Part shown: positions 33,549 to 42,740 of the stretch, piece by piece | Position numbering within the stretch: the stretch's first letter is position 1 | How the letters are laid out: each line of letters opens with the position of its first letter | NCBI RefSeq assembly: GCF_001806325.1 | Contig: NZ_CP017580.1 | Span: forward strand, 2,666,001-2,730,000 | Length of the DNA: 64,000 nucleotides | Source: Curtobacterium sp. BH-2-1-1 | GTDB taxonomy: Bacteria; Actinomycetota; Actinomycetes; Actinomycetales; Microbacteriaceae | Direction of reading: 5' to 3' | The notes under the pieces: generated by a model | The model's database searches: none | Told to the model about the DNA's origin: nothing | What the model saw: only the letters and a program-made list of their open reading frames with translations | Made by a program: the position numbers and the translations under genes

Positions 33549-35636
33549 TCAGCGCAGGAACGCGGCCGCGACACCGGCGTCGACGGGGACGTGCAGGCCG
33601 GTCGTGTGCGAGAAGTCGTCGGTGCAGATGGCGTAGACGGCGTTGGCGACGTTCTCGGGCACGACCTCGCGCTTGAGGATCGTGCGCTGGGCGTAGAACT
33701 TGCCGAGGTCCTGCTCCTCGATGCCGTACGTCTTCGCCCGGTTCGCACCCCAGCCGGACGCGAAGATGCCCGAGCCACGGACGACACCGTCGGGGTTGAT
33801 GCCGTTGACGCGCACCCCGTGCTCACCGAGTTCGGCCGCCAGCAGCCGGACCTGGTGCGCCTGGTCGGCCTTGGTCGCCGAGTAGGCGATGTTGTTCGGA
33901 CCGGCGAACACCGAGTTCTTCGACGAGATGTACACGATGTCGCCGCCGAGGCCCTGCTCGATGAGGACCTTCGCGGCCGCCTTCGACACCAGGAACGAGC
34001 CCTTCGCCATGACGTCGTGCTGCAGGTCCCAGTCCTGCTCGGTGGTCTCGAGCAGGCTCTTGCTGAGGCTCAGCCCGGCGTTGTTCACGACGAGGTCGAG
34101 GCCGCCGAAGTGCAGGAGCGTCTGCTCGATCGCGTGGTCGATCGCGCCGGCGTCCGTCACGTTCGCGGCGACGCCGATCGCCGTGTCGGTGTTCCCGATC
34201 TCGGCCGCGGCCTCCTGCGCCTTGGCGAGGTCGAGGTCCGCGATGACGACCGCGGCGCCCTCGGCCGCCAGGCGCTTCGCGATGGCCTTGCCGATGCCGC
34301 TCGCGGCTCCGGTGACGAGGGCGATGCGCGTGGCGAGCTTCTTCGGTGCGGGCATCCGCTGGAGCTTCGCCTCCTCGAGGGCCCAGTACTCGATGCGGAA
34401 CTTCTCGGCCTCGTCGATGGGGGCGTAGGTGCTGAGGGACTCCGCGCCCCGCATGACGTTGATCGCGTTCACGTAGAACTCGCCGGCGACGCGGGCGGTC
34501 TGGGCGTCCTTGCCGTAGGAGAACATGCCGATGCCCGGGACGAGCACGATGAGCGGGTCGGCGCCGCGGATCGCCGGGCTCGTCTCGTCGGCGTGCCGGT
34601 CGTAGTAGGCCTGGTAGTCGACGCGGTACTGCTCGTGGAGCTCGTGCAGGCGGGCGGTCTGCTCCTCGACCGATGCCGTGGCGGGCAGGTCGAGGATGAG
34701 CGGCTTCACCTTGGTGCGGAGGAAGTGGTCCGGGCAGCTCGTCCCGAGGGCCGCGAGCTCCTCTGCCCGTGACGACGCGAGGAAGTCGAGCACCGCCGGG
34801 CTGTCGGTGAAGCTGCCGACGACGGGCTTGTCGTGCCCGGCGATGCCCCGGATCGTCGGGGCGAGGGCTGCGGCGCGCGCGCGGCGTTCGTCCGTCGGCA
34901 GCGCCTCGAAGCCTCGGCGGACGGGGCCGAACGGCTGGTCCTTCCCGTGTTCGGCGATGAATGATTCTGCGGTGTCGATGATCCAGCGGGAGTTCGCCTC
35001 GGCCTCGGCGCTGGTGTCGCCCCAGGCGGTGATGCCGTGGCCGCCGAGGATCGTGCCGATCGCCGCGGGGTGGTTCCGCTTGACCGCCGCGATGTCGAGC
35101 CCGAGCTGGAACCCCGGTCGGCGCCACGGCACCCAGACCACCTTGTCGCCGAAGACCTGCTCGGTCAGGGCCGGGCCGTCGGCGGCGGTCGCGATGGCGA
35201 TGCCGGCGTCGGGGTGCAGGTGGTCGACGTGCGCGGCGTCGACGAGGGCGTGCATCGCGGTGTCGATGGAGGGTGCTGCCCCACCGCGACCGAACAGGGT
35301 GTGGTCGAACGCGGCGACCATCTCGTCCTCGCGCTCCACGCCGGGGTAGACGTCCTGCAGGGCGCGGACGCGGTCGACGCGCAGGACTGCGAGGCCCGCC
35401 GGGGTGAGGGTGCCGAGGTCGCCGCCGGAGCCCTTCACCCAGAGCAGCTCCACCGGTTCGCCCGTGACGGGGTCGGTGTCGGTGCCCTTGGCGGAGGTGT
35501 TGCCGCCCGCGTAGTTCGTGATCCGCGGATCCGAGCCGAGCGCGTTCGAACGTGCGACGAGCGCACTGATCGTCGTGTCTGCGTCGGTGCCGTGCGTTGC
35601 GGGGTCCACCCGGGCCTCCAGTCCTGTGCTTGTCAT
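33549..35636 (-). CDS. rhaEW: Rhamnulose-1-phosphate aldolase / L-lactaldehyde dehydrogenase fusion
   Basis: 695-residue two-domain enzyme. The N-terminal half (about 1-300) is a class II aldolase with zinc histidines in DHLHPDAG and the loop GGHGITAWG; it splits L-rhamnulose-1-phosphate to DHAP and L-lactaldehyde. The C-terminal half (about 430-695) is an SDR dehydrogenase with VTGAASGIGKAIAKRL, NNAG and the catalytic YSATK, which oxidises L-lactaldehyde to L-lactate with NAD. This RhaEW-type fusion is known in several bacteria (also annotated RhaD). Lies between the isomerase (5 bp gap) and the kinase. Confidence 0.94.
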   Translation of the reverse strand: MTSTGLEARVDPATHGTDADTTISALVARSNALGSDPRITNYAGGNTSAKGTDTDPVTGEPVELLWVKGSGGDLGTLTPAGLAVLRVDRVRALQDVYPGVEREDEMVAAFDHTLFGRGGAAPSIDTAMHALVDAAHVDHLHPDAGIAIATAADGPALTEQVFGDKVVWVPWRRPGFQLGLDIAAVKRNHPAAIGTILGGHGITAWGDTSAEAEANSRWIIDTAESFIAEHGKDQPFGPVRRGFEALPTDERRARAAALAPTIRGIAGHDKPVVGSFTDSPAVLDFLASSRAEELAALGTSCPDHFLRTKVKPLILDLPATASVEEQTARLHELHEQYRVDYQAYYDRHADETSPAIRGADPLIVLVPGIGMFSYGKDAQTARVAGEFYVNAINVMRGAESLSTYAPIDEAEKFRIEYWALEEAKLQRMPAPKKLATRIALVTGAASGIGKAIAKRLAAEGAAVVIADLDLAKAQEAAAEIGNTDTAIGVAANVTDAGAIDHAIEQTLLHFGGLDLVVNNAGLSLSKSLLETTEQDWDLQHDVMAKGSFLVSKAAAKVLIEQGLGGDIVYISSKNSVFAGPNNIAYSATKADQAHQVRLLAAELGEHGVRVNGINPDGVVRGSGIFASGWGANRAKTYGIEEQDLGKFYAQRTILKREVVPENVANAVYAICTDDFSHTTGLHVPVDAGVAAAFLR

Positions 35637-35641
35637 GATGT

Positions 35642-36811
35642 CTACGCGCCCCAGCCGGCCTGGACGCCGCCGACCCGGTCCTCGGCGATCTGCCGCTGGT
35701 AGCCGGAGTCGAGGTATGCGTGCATCGGGTTCGCGGGGAGACCGCGGGACTCGCGCCACGCGGCGAGGTCGGCCCGGACGTCGGTCTGGTACGCGTCCAT
35801 GAAGATCTCGTTCGCGCCGAGGACGTCGTGCGCCTCCTGTGCGGCGGTCAGTGCGACGCGGTCGAGGAGCAGTGCTCGGGCCGTCATCTCCTGGACGTTG
35901 AGCACCGAGCGGATCTGCCCGGGGATCTTGTCCTCGATGTTGTGGCACTGGTCGAGCATGAACGCGACGTCGGGGTTGTCGTAGCCGCCGCCGCGGATGA
36001 CCTCGACGAGGATGCGGAACAACTGGAACGGGTCGGCGGCGCCCACGATGAGGTCGTCGTCGGCGTAGAAGCGCGAGTTGAAGTCGAAGCTGCCGAGCTT
36101 GCCGAGGCGCAGGAGCTGCATGACGATGAACTCGATGTTCGTGCCGGGGGCGTGGTGGCCGGTGTCGAGGCAGACCATCGCCTTGTCGCCGAGCGCCGCC
36201 GTCTGCACGTAGCTCGTGCCCCAGTCCGGGACGTCCGTGTGGTAGAACGACGGCTCGAAGAACTTGTACTCGAGCACGAGGCGCTGGTCCGGGCCGAGGC
36301 GGTCGTAGATCGTGGTCAGCGAGTCGTGGAGGCGGTCCTGGCGGGAGCGCATGTCCTCCTGGCCGGGGTAGTTGGAGCCCTCCGCGAGCCAGATCTTCAG
36401 GTCGCGGGAACCCGTGGCGTCCATCACGTCGATGCAGCGCAGGTGGTGGTCGATCGCCTTCTGCCGGATCGTCTCGTCGACGTGGGTCAGGGCGCCGAAC
36501 TTGTAGTCGTCGTCCTGGAAGGTGTTCGAGTTGACGGTGCCGAGGGAGACGCCGTGCTCTTCTGCGTGGCGCTTCAGGTCGGCGAAGTCGTCGACGAGGT
36601 CCCACGGGATGTGGAGCGCGACGGTCGGTGCGAGCCCGGTGTACCGGTGGACCTGGGCAGCGTCGGCGATCTTCTCGTAGGGGTCGCGCGGGGTGCCGGG
36701 GGTCCCGAACACCTTGAAGCGGGTGCCGGAGTTGCCGAACGCCCAGCTCGGGAGCTCGATCGCCTGCCGGGCCAGCTGGCCGGCGACGGAGCTGAAGCTC
36801 GCTGATGTCAT
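35642..36811 (-). CDS. rhaI: L-rhamnose isomerase (RhaI type)
   Basis: 389-residue TIM-barrel isomerase converting L-rhamnose to L-rhamnulose, of the Pseudomonas/actinobacterial RhaI group and not E. coli RhaA. Metal-site segments are LEYKFFEPSFYHTDVPDWGT, VCLDTGHHAPGTNIE, GSFDFNSRFYADDDL and FMLDQCHNIEDK. It is the first gene of the catabolic operon rhaI-rhaEW-rhaB-lldD and stands behind a promoter with a LacI-type operator. Confidence 0.94.
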   Translation of the reverse strand: MTSASFSSVAGQLARQAIELPSWAFGNSGTRFKVFGTPGTPRDPYEKIADAAQVHRYTGLAPTVALHIPWDLVDDFADLKRHAEEHGVSLGTVNSNTFQDDDYKFGALTHVDETIRQKAIDHHLRCIDVMDATGSRDLKIWLAEGSNYPGQEDMRSRQDRLHDSLTTIYDRLGPDQRLVLEYKFFEPSFYHTDVPDWGTSYVQTAALGDKAMVCLDTGHHAPGTNIEFIVMQLLRLGKLGSFDFNSRFYADDDLIVGAADPFQLFRILVEVIRGGGYDNPDVAFMLDQCHNIEDKIPGQIRSVLNVQEMTARALLLDRVALTAAQEAHDVLGANEIFMDAYQTDVRADLAAWRESRGLPANPMHAYLDSGYQRQIAEDRVGGVQAGWGA

Positions 36812-36832
36812 CGTGTCACTTCCTCGTGTCGA

Positions 36833-36875
36833 TTGAATCGTTTCATACGGTACGTGCTGCGCGGGGTTCGCGCAA
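36833..36875 (-). promoter_or_regulatory. rhaI operon promoter with LacI-type operator
   Basis: On the minus strand, TTGCGC (36870-36875), a 17 bp spacer and TACCGT (36847-36852) make the promoter. The operator follows at once at 36833-36846: ATGAAACGATTCAA, covering the expected start of transcription. Its core TGAAACGATTCA is identical to that in front of the MFS importer gene at 45695-45708. The TGAAACG half-site with central CG is the usual LacI-family pattern, so a repressor bound here would block initiation. Confidence 0.75.
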
Positions 36876-36889
36876 GCCGGGGTGGGTGA

Positions 36890-36952
36890 CGAACCACGTT
36901 TCCGACATCGAACCGGGCGGTGAGGCTGGTTCGACGTCGGGAACGTGGTTCG
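36890..36952. repeat. 25-bp-stem palindrome, CGAACCACG family, copy 2
   Basis: Arm 36890-36914 (CGAACCACGTTTCCGACATC, then GAACC) pairs with 36928-36952 with two mismatches and a 13-nt loop. Both arms carry the paired change GAATC to GTTTC / GGATTC to GGAAC relative to copies 1 and 3, so the change largely keeps the stem. It lies after the rhamnosidase stop and just upstream of the rhaI promoter, where it would insulate the two units. Confidence 0.78.
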
Positions 36953-37014
36953 ACACGGGGCGGAGCGACGCCCCGCAAGCCGCCGAGCGCCGCCGCGCCG
37001 CGCCGCGGCCGCCG

Positions 37015-39330
37015 CTACCCCGCGGGGACGGCGGCCGGCGCGCGCAGCTCGTGCGTGCCTCCCGACACGCGCTGCTCCGCAGCACCGGGCAGCCGCACCA
37101 CCGCGGTGCCGCCCTCGGGCACGGTCACCCGCACGAGCAACTCTCCGTCGACGAGCTCCCACCGCACGGCGACGTGCCCGTGCACGGTGTCCAGCGAGGT
37201 CGACGCCCACTTGAGACCGCCTCCGGGCTGCGGCGCCACGAGCACCGACTCGTACCCGGGCGTCAACGGCGCGAGACCACCGACCACGCGGTGCATCCAG
37301 TCCGCCACGGCACCGAGCGCGTAGTGGTTGAACGACGTCATCTGGCCCGGGTTGATCGTGCCGTCCGGCAGCATCGAGTCCCACCGCTCCCACACCGTCG
37401 TCGCGCCCATCGTCACCGGGTACAGCCACGACGGGCACTCGGTCTGCAGCAGCAGCCGGTACGCGTCCTCGAGGTGTCCGGTCTGCGTCAGCGCATCCGT
37501 GATGAACGGCGTCCCGGCGAAGCCCGTCGAGATCCGGTACCCGGACTGCTCGACGAGCTCCGCCAGACGGTCGCCGGCCGTGGCCTGCTCCGCCTCGGAC
37601 AGGATCCCGAACACGATCGCGAGCGTGTACACGGTCGTGCAGTCGGACAGGATCCGACCGTCGTCCTGCAGGTAGTGGGTCCGGAAGCCGGCCTGGAGGC
37701 GCGACGCGAGTTCCCGGAACTCGCTCGCCTCCGCCTCGTGGCCGCCCAACAGCTCGGCCGCGTCCGCCGCGATGGTGGCGGACCGGTACGCGCAGATCGT
37801 CGCGACGACGCCCTTGTCGGCCTTCGCCGCCGCGGGGTCCTCCGGCGGGGCGTCCGGGTCCAGCCAGTCGCCGAACTGGAACACGGTGTCCCACAGGTCC
37901 TCTGGGGAGAGGTGGTCGCGGACCCGCCGGAGGTGCGCGGCCATGGACGGGAACTGCTCCTCGAGCACCGCGGTGTCGCCGTACGCCTGGTAGAGCGTCC
38001 AGGGCACCCACACCCCGGCGTCCGACCAGACGGCGGTGGCGTCGGGCTTGCCGAAGTCCTCGGCGGGGGAGTACTTCAGCACGTCCGGCACGACGAAGGG
38101 GATGATGCCGTCGGCGTGCTGCTGCTCGAGCCACACGTCGCGGAGCCAGTCGCCGAGGAACGCCCGCGTGTCGAAGAGGTACGAGGCCGTCGGCGCGAAC
38201 GCCGCGATGTCGCCGGTCCACCCGAGTCGTTCGTCGCGCTGCGGGCAGTCGGTCGGCACGCTGAGGAAGTTGCCCTGCATGCCCCGCACCACGTTGTCGT
38301 GGAAGGTGTTCAGCAGCTCGTGGCTCGACTCGAACGTGCCGGTGCGGGGGAGGTCCGACCCGACCTGCACCGCGGTGAGGGCGGCGCGGAGCTCGTCGAG
38401 CGTGCCGGGCCACCCGTCGACCTGGGCGTACCGGAAGCCGTGGAACGTGAAGCGCGGCTCGAAGACGTCCTGGCCGTCCCCGCTCAGGGTGAAGTGGTCG
38501 GTGGCCTTCGCGGTGCGCAGGGGACGCGTGCCGAGCTCGTCGTGCTCGAGGACCTCGGCGTGCTGCAGGGTCAGGACCGTCCCCGCCGGGCCGGACGCGG
38601 TCACCCGGATCCAGCCGACGAGGTTCACGCCGAAGTCGACCAGCGTGGCGCCGGCGGGGCTCGTCCAGACCTCGACCGGGGCGATCTCGGCGAGCGGTCG
38701 GACGGGCGGCACGGTGTCGGCGACGAGCTCGCGCTCCCCGAGGTCCACCGTGTGCACCGTGCTCGTGCGGCCCTCGTGCCCGTCCACGCTCGGCACCGTC
38801 ACGTCGCCGGGCGTGAGGAAGGAGCCGTCGCGCAGGCGGGCGTCGATGTCCTCGCCGTCGTAGAGCTGGTCGGCCGTGATCGCGCTCGACAGTGCCTGCC
38901 AGTCGGTGTCGGTCGCGACGAGCTGTTCGTGGCCGTCGGCGAAGGTGACGCGGAGTTCGGCGAACCCGGCGACCTCGTCGGCGTACCAGCCGCCACCGCC
39001 GCCCCAGGCGAGGCGTCCGGCGGCCCAGCCCTTGCCGAGGACGAGCGCGAGGACGGCGGCGCCACCCGGCTCGGCGTCGGTGAGGTGTGCCGTGACGTCG
39101 TGCGAGACGACGCGGACGCGCCACTCGTAGCTCGTCCACCCCGGCTCGAGCAGGTGGTCGGAGACGCGCTGCCCGCCGAGCCAGGCCTCGACGACGCCGA
39201 GGGCGCTGACGTCGAGGGTCGCGCTCGTCACGGCACCGTGGCCGTCGTCGAGGGTGAACTCCCGGCGCAGGATCGGTGCGCTCCCGAGGTCGGCGTCGCT
39301 CGCGATGAACGGTGCTGTCCAGGCGGTCAT
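37015..39330 (-). CDS. Alpha-L-rhamnosidase (GH78)
   Basis: 771-residue glycosidase releasing L-rhamnose from rhamnosides and oligosaccharides. An N-terminal beta region (carbohydrate-binding type, about 1-260) precedes the catalytic barrel. The GH78 signature CPQRDERLGWTGD holds the likely acid Glu. A second conserved block, ATTVWERWDSML, holds the other Glu, and a C-terminal beta domain follows. No signal peptide is visible, so it works on substrate already taken up, presumably by the ABC importer encoded just upstream. I chose the ATG opening MTAWTAPF. Confidence 0.93.
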   Translation of the reverse strand: MTAWTAPFIASDADLGSAPILRREFTLDDGHGAVTSATLDVSALGVVEAWLGGQRVSDHLLEPGWTSYEWRVRVVSHDVTAHLTDAEPGGAAVLALVLGKGWAAGRLAWGGGGGWYADEVAGFAELRVTFADGHEQLVATDTDWQALSSAITADQLYDGEDIDARLRDGSFLTPGDVTVPSVDGHEGRTSTVHTVDLGERELVADTVPPVRPLAEIAPVEVWTSPAGATLVDFGVNLVGWIRVTASGPAGTVLTLQHAEVLEHDELGTRPLRTAKATDHFTLSGDGQDVFEPRFTFHGFRYAQVDGWPGTLDELRAALTAVQVGSDLPRTGTFESSHELLNTFHDNVVRGMQGNFLSVPTDCPQRDERLGWTGDIAAFAPTASYLFDTRAFLGDWLRDVWLEQQHADGIIPFVVPDVLKYSPAEDFGKPDATAVWSDAGVWVPWTLYQAYGDTAVLEEQFPSMAAHLRRVRDHLSPEDLWDTVFQFGDWLDPDAPPEDPAAAKADKGVVATICAYRSATIAADAAELLGGHEAEASEFRELASRLQAGFRTHYLQDDGRILSDCTTVYTLAIVFGILSEAEQATAGDRLAELVEQSGYRISTGFAGTPFITDALTQTGHLEDAYRLLLQTECPSWLYPVTMGATTVWERWDSMLPDGTINPGQMTSFNHYALGAVADWMHRVVGGLAPLTPGYESVLVAPQPGGGLKWASTSLDTVHGHVAVRWELVDGELLVRVTVPEGGTAVVRLPGAAEQRVSGGTHELRAPAAVPAG

Positions 39331-39414
39331 GTGGTGTGTCCTTTCACGCGACCGGTCGTCGTCGACCGGTGCGGGGGTCGTGGGCCCGGCCACCCGCCCG
39401 CGGGGGCGGGGTGG

Positions 39415-39435
39415 TGGAGGCGGGTCGCGCCTCCA
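39415..39435. terminator. Short hairpin, GGAGGCG type
   Basis: TGGAGGCG (39415-39422) and CGCCTCCA (39428-39435) form an 8 bp stem with a 5-nt loop between the importer operon's last stop and the rhamnosidase gene. The arms match the core of the larger GGAGGCGCGG hairpins. It is a shortened member and would end the importer transcript. Confidence 0.5.
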
Positions 39436-39451
39436 GGCCGTGGATCGGGCG

Positions 39452-40351
39452 TCAGCCCTTGACGGCGCCGCTCGTCATGCCGGCGACGATCTGACGGTTG
39501 AAGAAGATGTAGAGGATCAGCGGCGGGATCGTGATGAGCAGCACGTCCGTGAACAGCAGGTTCAGCTGGCTGACCGACTGGCTCTGGAACGTGTACAGCG
39601 TCTGCTGCACCGTCGCGTTCTCGGAACCCGGCAGGAAGTACAGCGGGTTCGTGAAGTCGTTGAACACGGTCACCGACTGCACGAGCACGACCGTGATGAT
39701 GACCGGCTTGAGCAGCGGCAGGACGACCCCGAAGAACAGACGGATCGGACCGGCGCCGTCGAGCACGGCTGCCTCGTCGAGCTCCTTGGGGATCGTCGCG
39801 ACGAACGCCCGGAAGAGCAGGATGCAGAACGAGAGGCCGAAGGTCGCCTCGATGAGGATCATCCCGCCCATGGTCTTGAACAGGTTGAGCCCCTGCAGCA
39901 CCCAGATCGTCGGGACGATCGCGGGCGGGACGATGAGGCCGGCCAGGACGAAGAAGTTGATCAGGCCGTTCCACTTGCTCGGCCGCCGTTGCAGGACGTA
40001 GCCGACCATCGCGGAGAACACCACCATGATGATGACGCTCCCCACGGTTAGCACGGCGCTGTTCATGAACGATCGCAGGATCCCGCCGTCGCCGGTCTGC
40101 ATGACCGCCACGAGGTTCTGCCACAGCTGCCACTGGGTCGGCAGGCTGAAGCCGAGCTGGTTGGCCTCGGCCGGGCTCTTCGCGGCCTGCAGCAGGACGA
40201 AGACGAACGGCACGAGGAAGACCACGAAGCTGACGACGATCGCGACGATGCCGATGACCCACTTGCGTGCGGTGTGCGGGCTCCGTCGGCGCGGGGTGGG
40301 CGTCTTCGCGGCGCCGGCGCCGGCGCGTCGGCCGGTGGTGATCGCGGTCAC
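39452..40351 (-). CDS. Rhamnoside ABC importer permease, MalG type
   Basis: 299-residue inner-membrane permease with six helices and the EAA loop ELDEAAVLDGAGPIRLFFGVVLPLLKP. The C-terminus FFNRQIVAGMTSGAVKG is typical. The GTG start overlaps the MalF-type stop (GTGA). Third gene of the importer operon; no ATPase follows. Rhamnose or rhamnosides as cargo is inferred from the adjoining rhamnosidase and catabolic genes. Confidence 0.91.
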   Translation of the reverse strand: MTAITTGRRAGAGAAKTPTPRRRSPHTARKWVIGIVAIVVSFVVFLVPFVFVLLQAAKSPAEANQLGFSLPTQWQLWQNLVAVMQTGDGGILRSFMNSAVLTVGSVIIMVVFSAMVGYVLQRRPSKWNGLINFFVLAGLIVPPAIVPTIWVLQGLNLFKTMGGMILIEATFGLSFCILLFRAFVATIPKELDEAAVLDGAGPIRLFFGVVLPLLKPVIITVVLVQSVTVFNDFTNPLYFLPGSENATVQQTLYTFQSQSVSQLNLLFTDVLLITIPPLILYIFFNRQIVAGMTSGAVKG

Positions 40352-41277
40352 AGGTCCGCCTCCTTGCGGTTGATGAGCCAGGAGATCGGGACCATGATCG
40401 CCGTGACCACGATGAACAACACGACGTTGCCGGCGGTCGACAGCCCGTAGAACCCGGCCTGGTACTGCTTGTAGATCACGCTCGCGATGACGTCGCTCGT
40501 GAAGCCGGGTCCGCCGCCGGTCATCGCCCAGATGAGGTCGAACGATCGCAGGCCGCCGATGAGCGACAGGATGATGACCGTCCCCATCGCCGGGCGGGAC
40601 AGCGGCAGCGTGATGTTCTTGAAGATCGTCCACGCGCTGGCGCCGTCGACCCGGGCGGCCTCGAAGTACTCCTGGGGGATCGCCACGATGCCGGCGATGA
40701 AGATGAGCGTCGCGATGCCGACGCCCTTCCAGACGTCCACCGCGGCGACGCTCCAGAGGGCGAGGGCCGGGTCGGTCAGCCACCCCGGTGTGGGGAGGCC
40801 GACCGCCCCGAGGGCGCCGTTGATGATCCCGTGGAAGGGGTCCATCAGCGCCTTGAACGTGATGCCGATGCCGATGGTCGACACCAGCACGGGGAAGAAC
40901 ACCACCGCTCGGAGGTACCCGCGCCCGAGCACGGGGCTCGTGAGGAGCAGGGCGAGGGCGAGTCCGAGGACCACCTTCGCCGCGCTCGTCACGAACCCGT
41001 ACTCGAACGTGTGCACGAACCCGGAGACGAGCTGCGGGTCCTGGAAGAACCGGACGAAGTTGTCGAAGCCGATGAAGGTCTGGTCGAACAGCGTCCAGCG
41101 GGTGAGCGAGAAGTAGAACCCCGCGAAGGTCGGGACCGCGAAGAACACGACGTAGAGCGCGATCGCCGGGATGAAGAACCAGGCCGGGTAGAACGAGCGC
41201 ATGCGGCGCCGTGCCGGCCCGGGGCCTGCCTTCGTGGTCTGCGGCGGGGCCACCGCCGTCGTGAGGGTCGCGGTCAC
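40348..41277 (-). CDS. Rhamnoside ABC importer permease, MalF type
   Basis: 309 residues from a GTG start, six helices, with an N-terminal cytoplasmic basic stretch (GPGPARRRMRSFYPAW). The coupling loop is EYFEAARVDGASAWTIFKNITLPLSRP, the EAA motif of sugar permeases. It starts 4 bp after the binding-protein stop and overlaps the next permease. Pairs with it to form the membrane channel. Confidence 0.92.
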   Translation of the reverse strand: MTATLTTAVAPPQTTKAGPGPARRRMRSFYPAWFFIPAIALYVVFFAVPTFAGFYFSLTRWTLFDQTFIGFDNFVRFFQDPQLVSGFVHTFEYGFVTSAAKVVLGLALALLLTSPVLGRGYLRAVVFFPVLVSTIGIGITFKALMDPFHGIINGALGAVGLPTPGWLTDPALALWSVAAVDVWKGVGIATLIFIAGIVAIPQEYFEAARVDGASAWTIFKNITLPLSRPAMGTVIILSLIGGLRSFDLIWAMTGGGPGFTSDVIASVIYKQYQAGFYGLSTAGNVVLFIVVTAIMVPISWLINRKEADL

Positions 41278-41281
41278 CGGA

Positions 41282-42604
41282 TCACCAGCCCTTGATGCCG
41301 AGCTGCTGGGCCTGCTGGACGACGTCGTCGTCGTACTGGTCAGCGCCCTTCGCCGCGTTCGTGATGCCCGAGCCGACCTGCACGCAGATCTTCTCGAGGT
41401 TCGGGCCCTTGATCGGGGAGAGGAACTCGAGCGCCGGGCTCGCCTTGCCGTCGTCGAGGTACTTCTGCAGGTCGCCGATCATCGGCGGGACGGAGTCGGG
41501 CAGGGTGCAGGTCGAGATGACGTACGGGCCACCGGGGGTGCCGGTGTCGTTCTGCACCTTGCAGCCCTCGGACGAGTTCGCGAAGGCGACGAACTTCTTG
41601 GCGGCCGCGAGCTTGTCACCCGTGGTCGTCTTCGGGATGTAGAGGCCGTTCGGCTCCCAGATGGTGAGGTTCGTGTCGTCCGCGTTCTCCGCCGGGAGGG
41701 CGAAGGCGCCGATGTCGTTCACCGCGTCGGGCGAGTCCTGCTGGATCGCCGAGATCGCGTTGGTCAGCATCGGGTACTGGGCACCCTTGCCCTCGGCGAG
41801 CATCTTCAGGCCGTTCGCCTGCGTGGCGGACGCGTAGTCCTCGTTGTAGAGGTCCTTGTCCTTGCCCTCCTGGAGGTGCTGGAACCCGGCCAGTGCCGGC
41901 TGCTCCGCGTAGGACTCCTTGTGCTTCGTGTACTGCGTCGCCCAGTTCTTCTGCTGCGCGGTGATGTTCGCGAAGTCGCCGAGGACGAACAGCTGGCTGG
42001 TCCAGGTGTCGCCGTAGGTCTGGATGATCGGCGCGATGCCGGCGTCCTTGATCTTCTCGCTGTTGCTGATGAAGTCCGCCCACGTGGTCGGGACGCTCAG
42101 GCCGAGGTCCGCGTAGACCTTCTTGTTGTAGAGGACGGCGCCGCCGAAGCTGGTGCCGAACGGTGCGCCGTACATGCCCTTGTCGGTGCTGACGACCTTG
42201 GTGAACTGCGGGTCGACGTCCTTCGCCCAGCTCTCCTTCGAGAGGTCGACGAGCGTGTTGTCCGGGTTGAGCGCCTGCATGAGCGAGCCGGAGTTGTAGT
42301 TGAAGACGTCGGCCATCTCGCCGGTCGACAGCCGGGTCTTCACCAGGTTGTCGCCGTCGGTGCCCTGCGGCTTCGTGTCGAACTTGACGGTGATGTCGGG
42401 GTTCGCCTTCTCGAACGCGGCGATGAGCGGCTTCGCGGTGGCGGCGGTGGCCTCGGCGTTGTCGGCGAGGTACGTGATCGTGACCTTGCCGCCGCCGCTG
42501 CCGGTGTCGGCGGAGCCGCCCGACGAGCACGCGGCCAGGCTGCCGATGAGGACCGCGGCGCCGCCGATGGCGAGCAACCTGGTGGTCAGGGGACGAGCTG
42601 ACAT
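41282..42604 (-). CDS. Rhamnoside ABC importer binding lipoprotein (SBP_bac_1)
   Basis: 440-residue extracellular lipoprotein. The signal runs to the lipobox SLAAC with Cys26, followed by a Ser/Gly linker. The mature chain has the group 1 pattern: KPLIAAFEKANPDITVKFD, a central GAPFGTSFGGAVLYNKKVYADLGL, and a C-terminal helix (GSGITNAAKGADQYDDDVVQQAQQ). The ATG has GGAGGTAAGG just upstream, one of the strongest ribosome-binding sites in the window. First gene of the importer operon, behind two LacI-type operators. Confidence 0.92.
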   Translation of the reverse strand: MSARPLTTRLLAIGGAAVLIGSLAACSSGGSADTGSGGGKVTITYLADNAEATAATAKPLIAAFEKANPDITVKFDTKPQGTDGDNLVKTRLSTGEMADVFNYNSGSLMQALNPDNTLVDLSKESWAKDVDPQFTKVVSTDKGMYGAPFGTSFGGAVLYNKKVYADLGLSVPTTWADFISNSEKIKDAGIAPIIQTYGDTWTSQLFVLGDFANITAQQKNWATQYTKHKESYAEQPALAGFQHLQEGKDKDLYNEDYASATQANGLKMLAEGKGAQYPMLTNAISAIQQDSPDAVNDIGAFALPAENADDTNLTIWEPNGLYIPKTTTGDKLAAAKKFVAFANSSEGCKVQNDTGTPGGPYVISTCTLPDSVPPMIGDLQKYLDDGKASPALEFLSPIKGPNLEKICVQVGSGITNAAKGADQYDDDVVQQAQQLGIKGW

Positions 42605-42692
42605 TCCTTACCTCCTCGTAAGGCCCGGGACTGGGGGAACCCGGGTGAAACGGACCCGGTCACCGCGCCGATGCGGTTCCCGGTGGTGCTGT

Positions 42693-42740
42693 TTAGAACG
42701 TTTCAATCGGAATGGAACCATGCGGATTGAAGCGTGTCAA
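42693..42740 (-). promoter_or_regulatory. Importer promoter with two LacI-type operators
   Basis: On the minus strand, TTGACA (42735-42740) with a 17 bp spacer and TTCCAT (42712-42717) gives a promoter with a perfect -35 and a weak -10. The -35 lies inside one operator-like palindrome (42727-42740, TTGACACGCTTCAA). A second (42693-42706, TTGAAACGTTCTAA) follows the -10. Both resemble the TGAAACG-centred operators at 36833 and 45695 but differ at several bases, so they could bind the same repressor more weakly or the other one encoded nearby. Confidence 0.65.
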
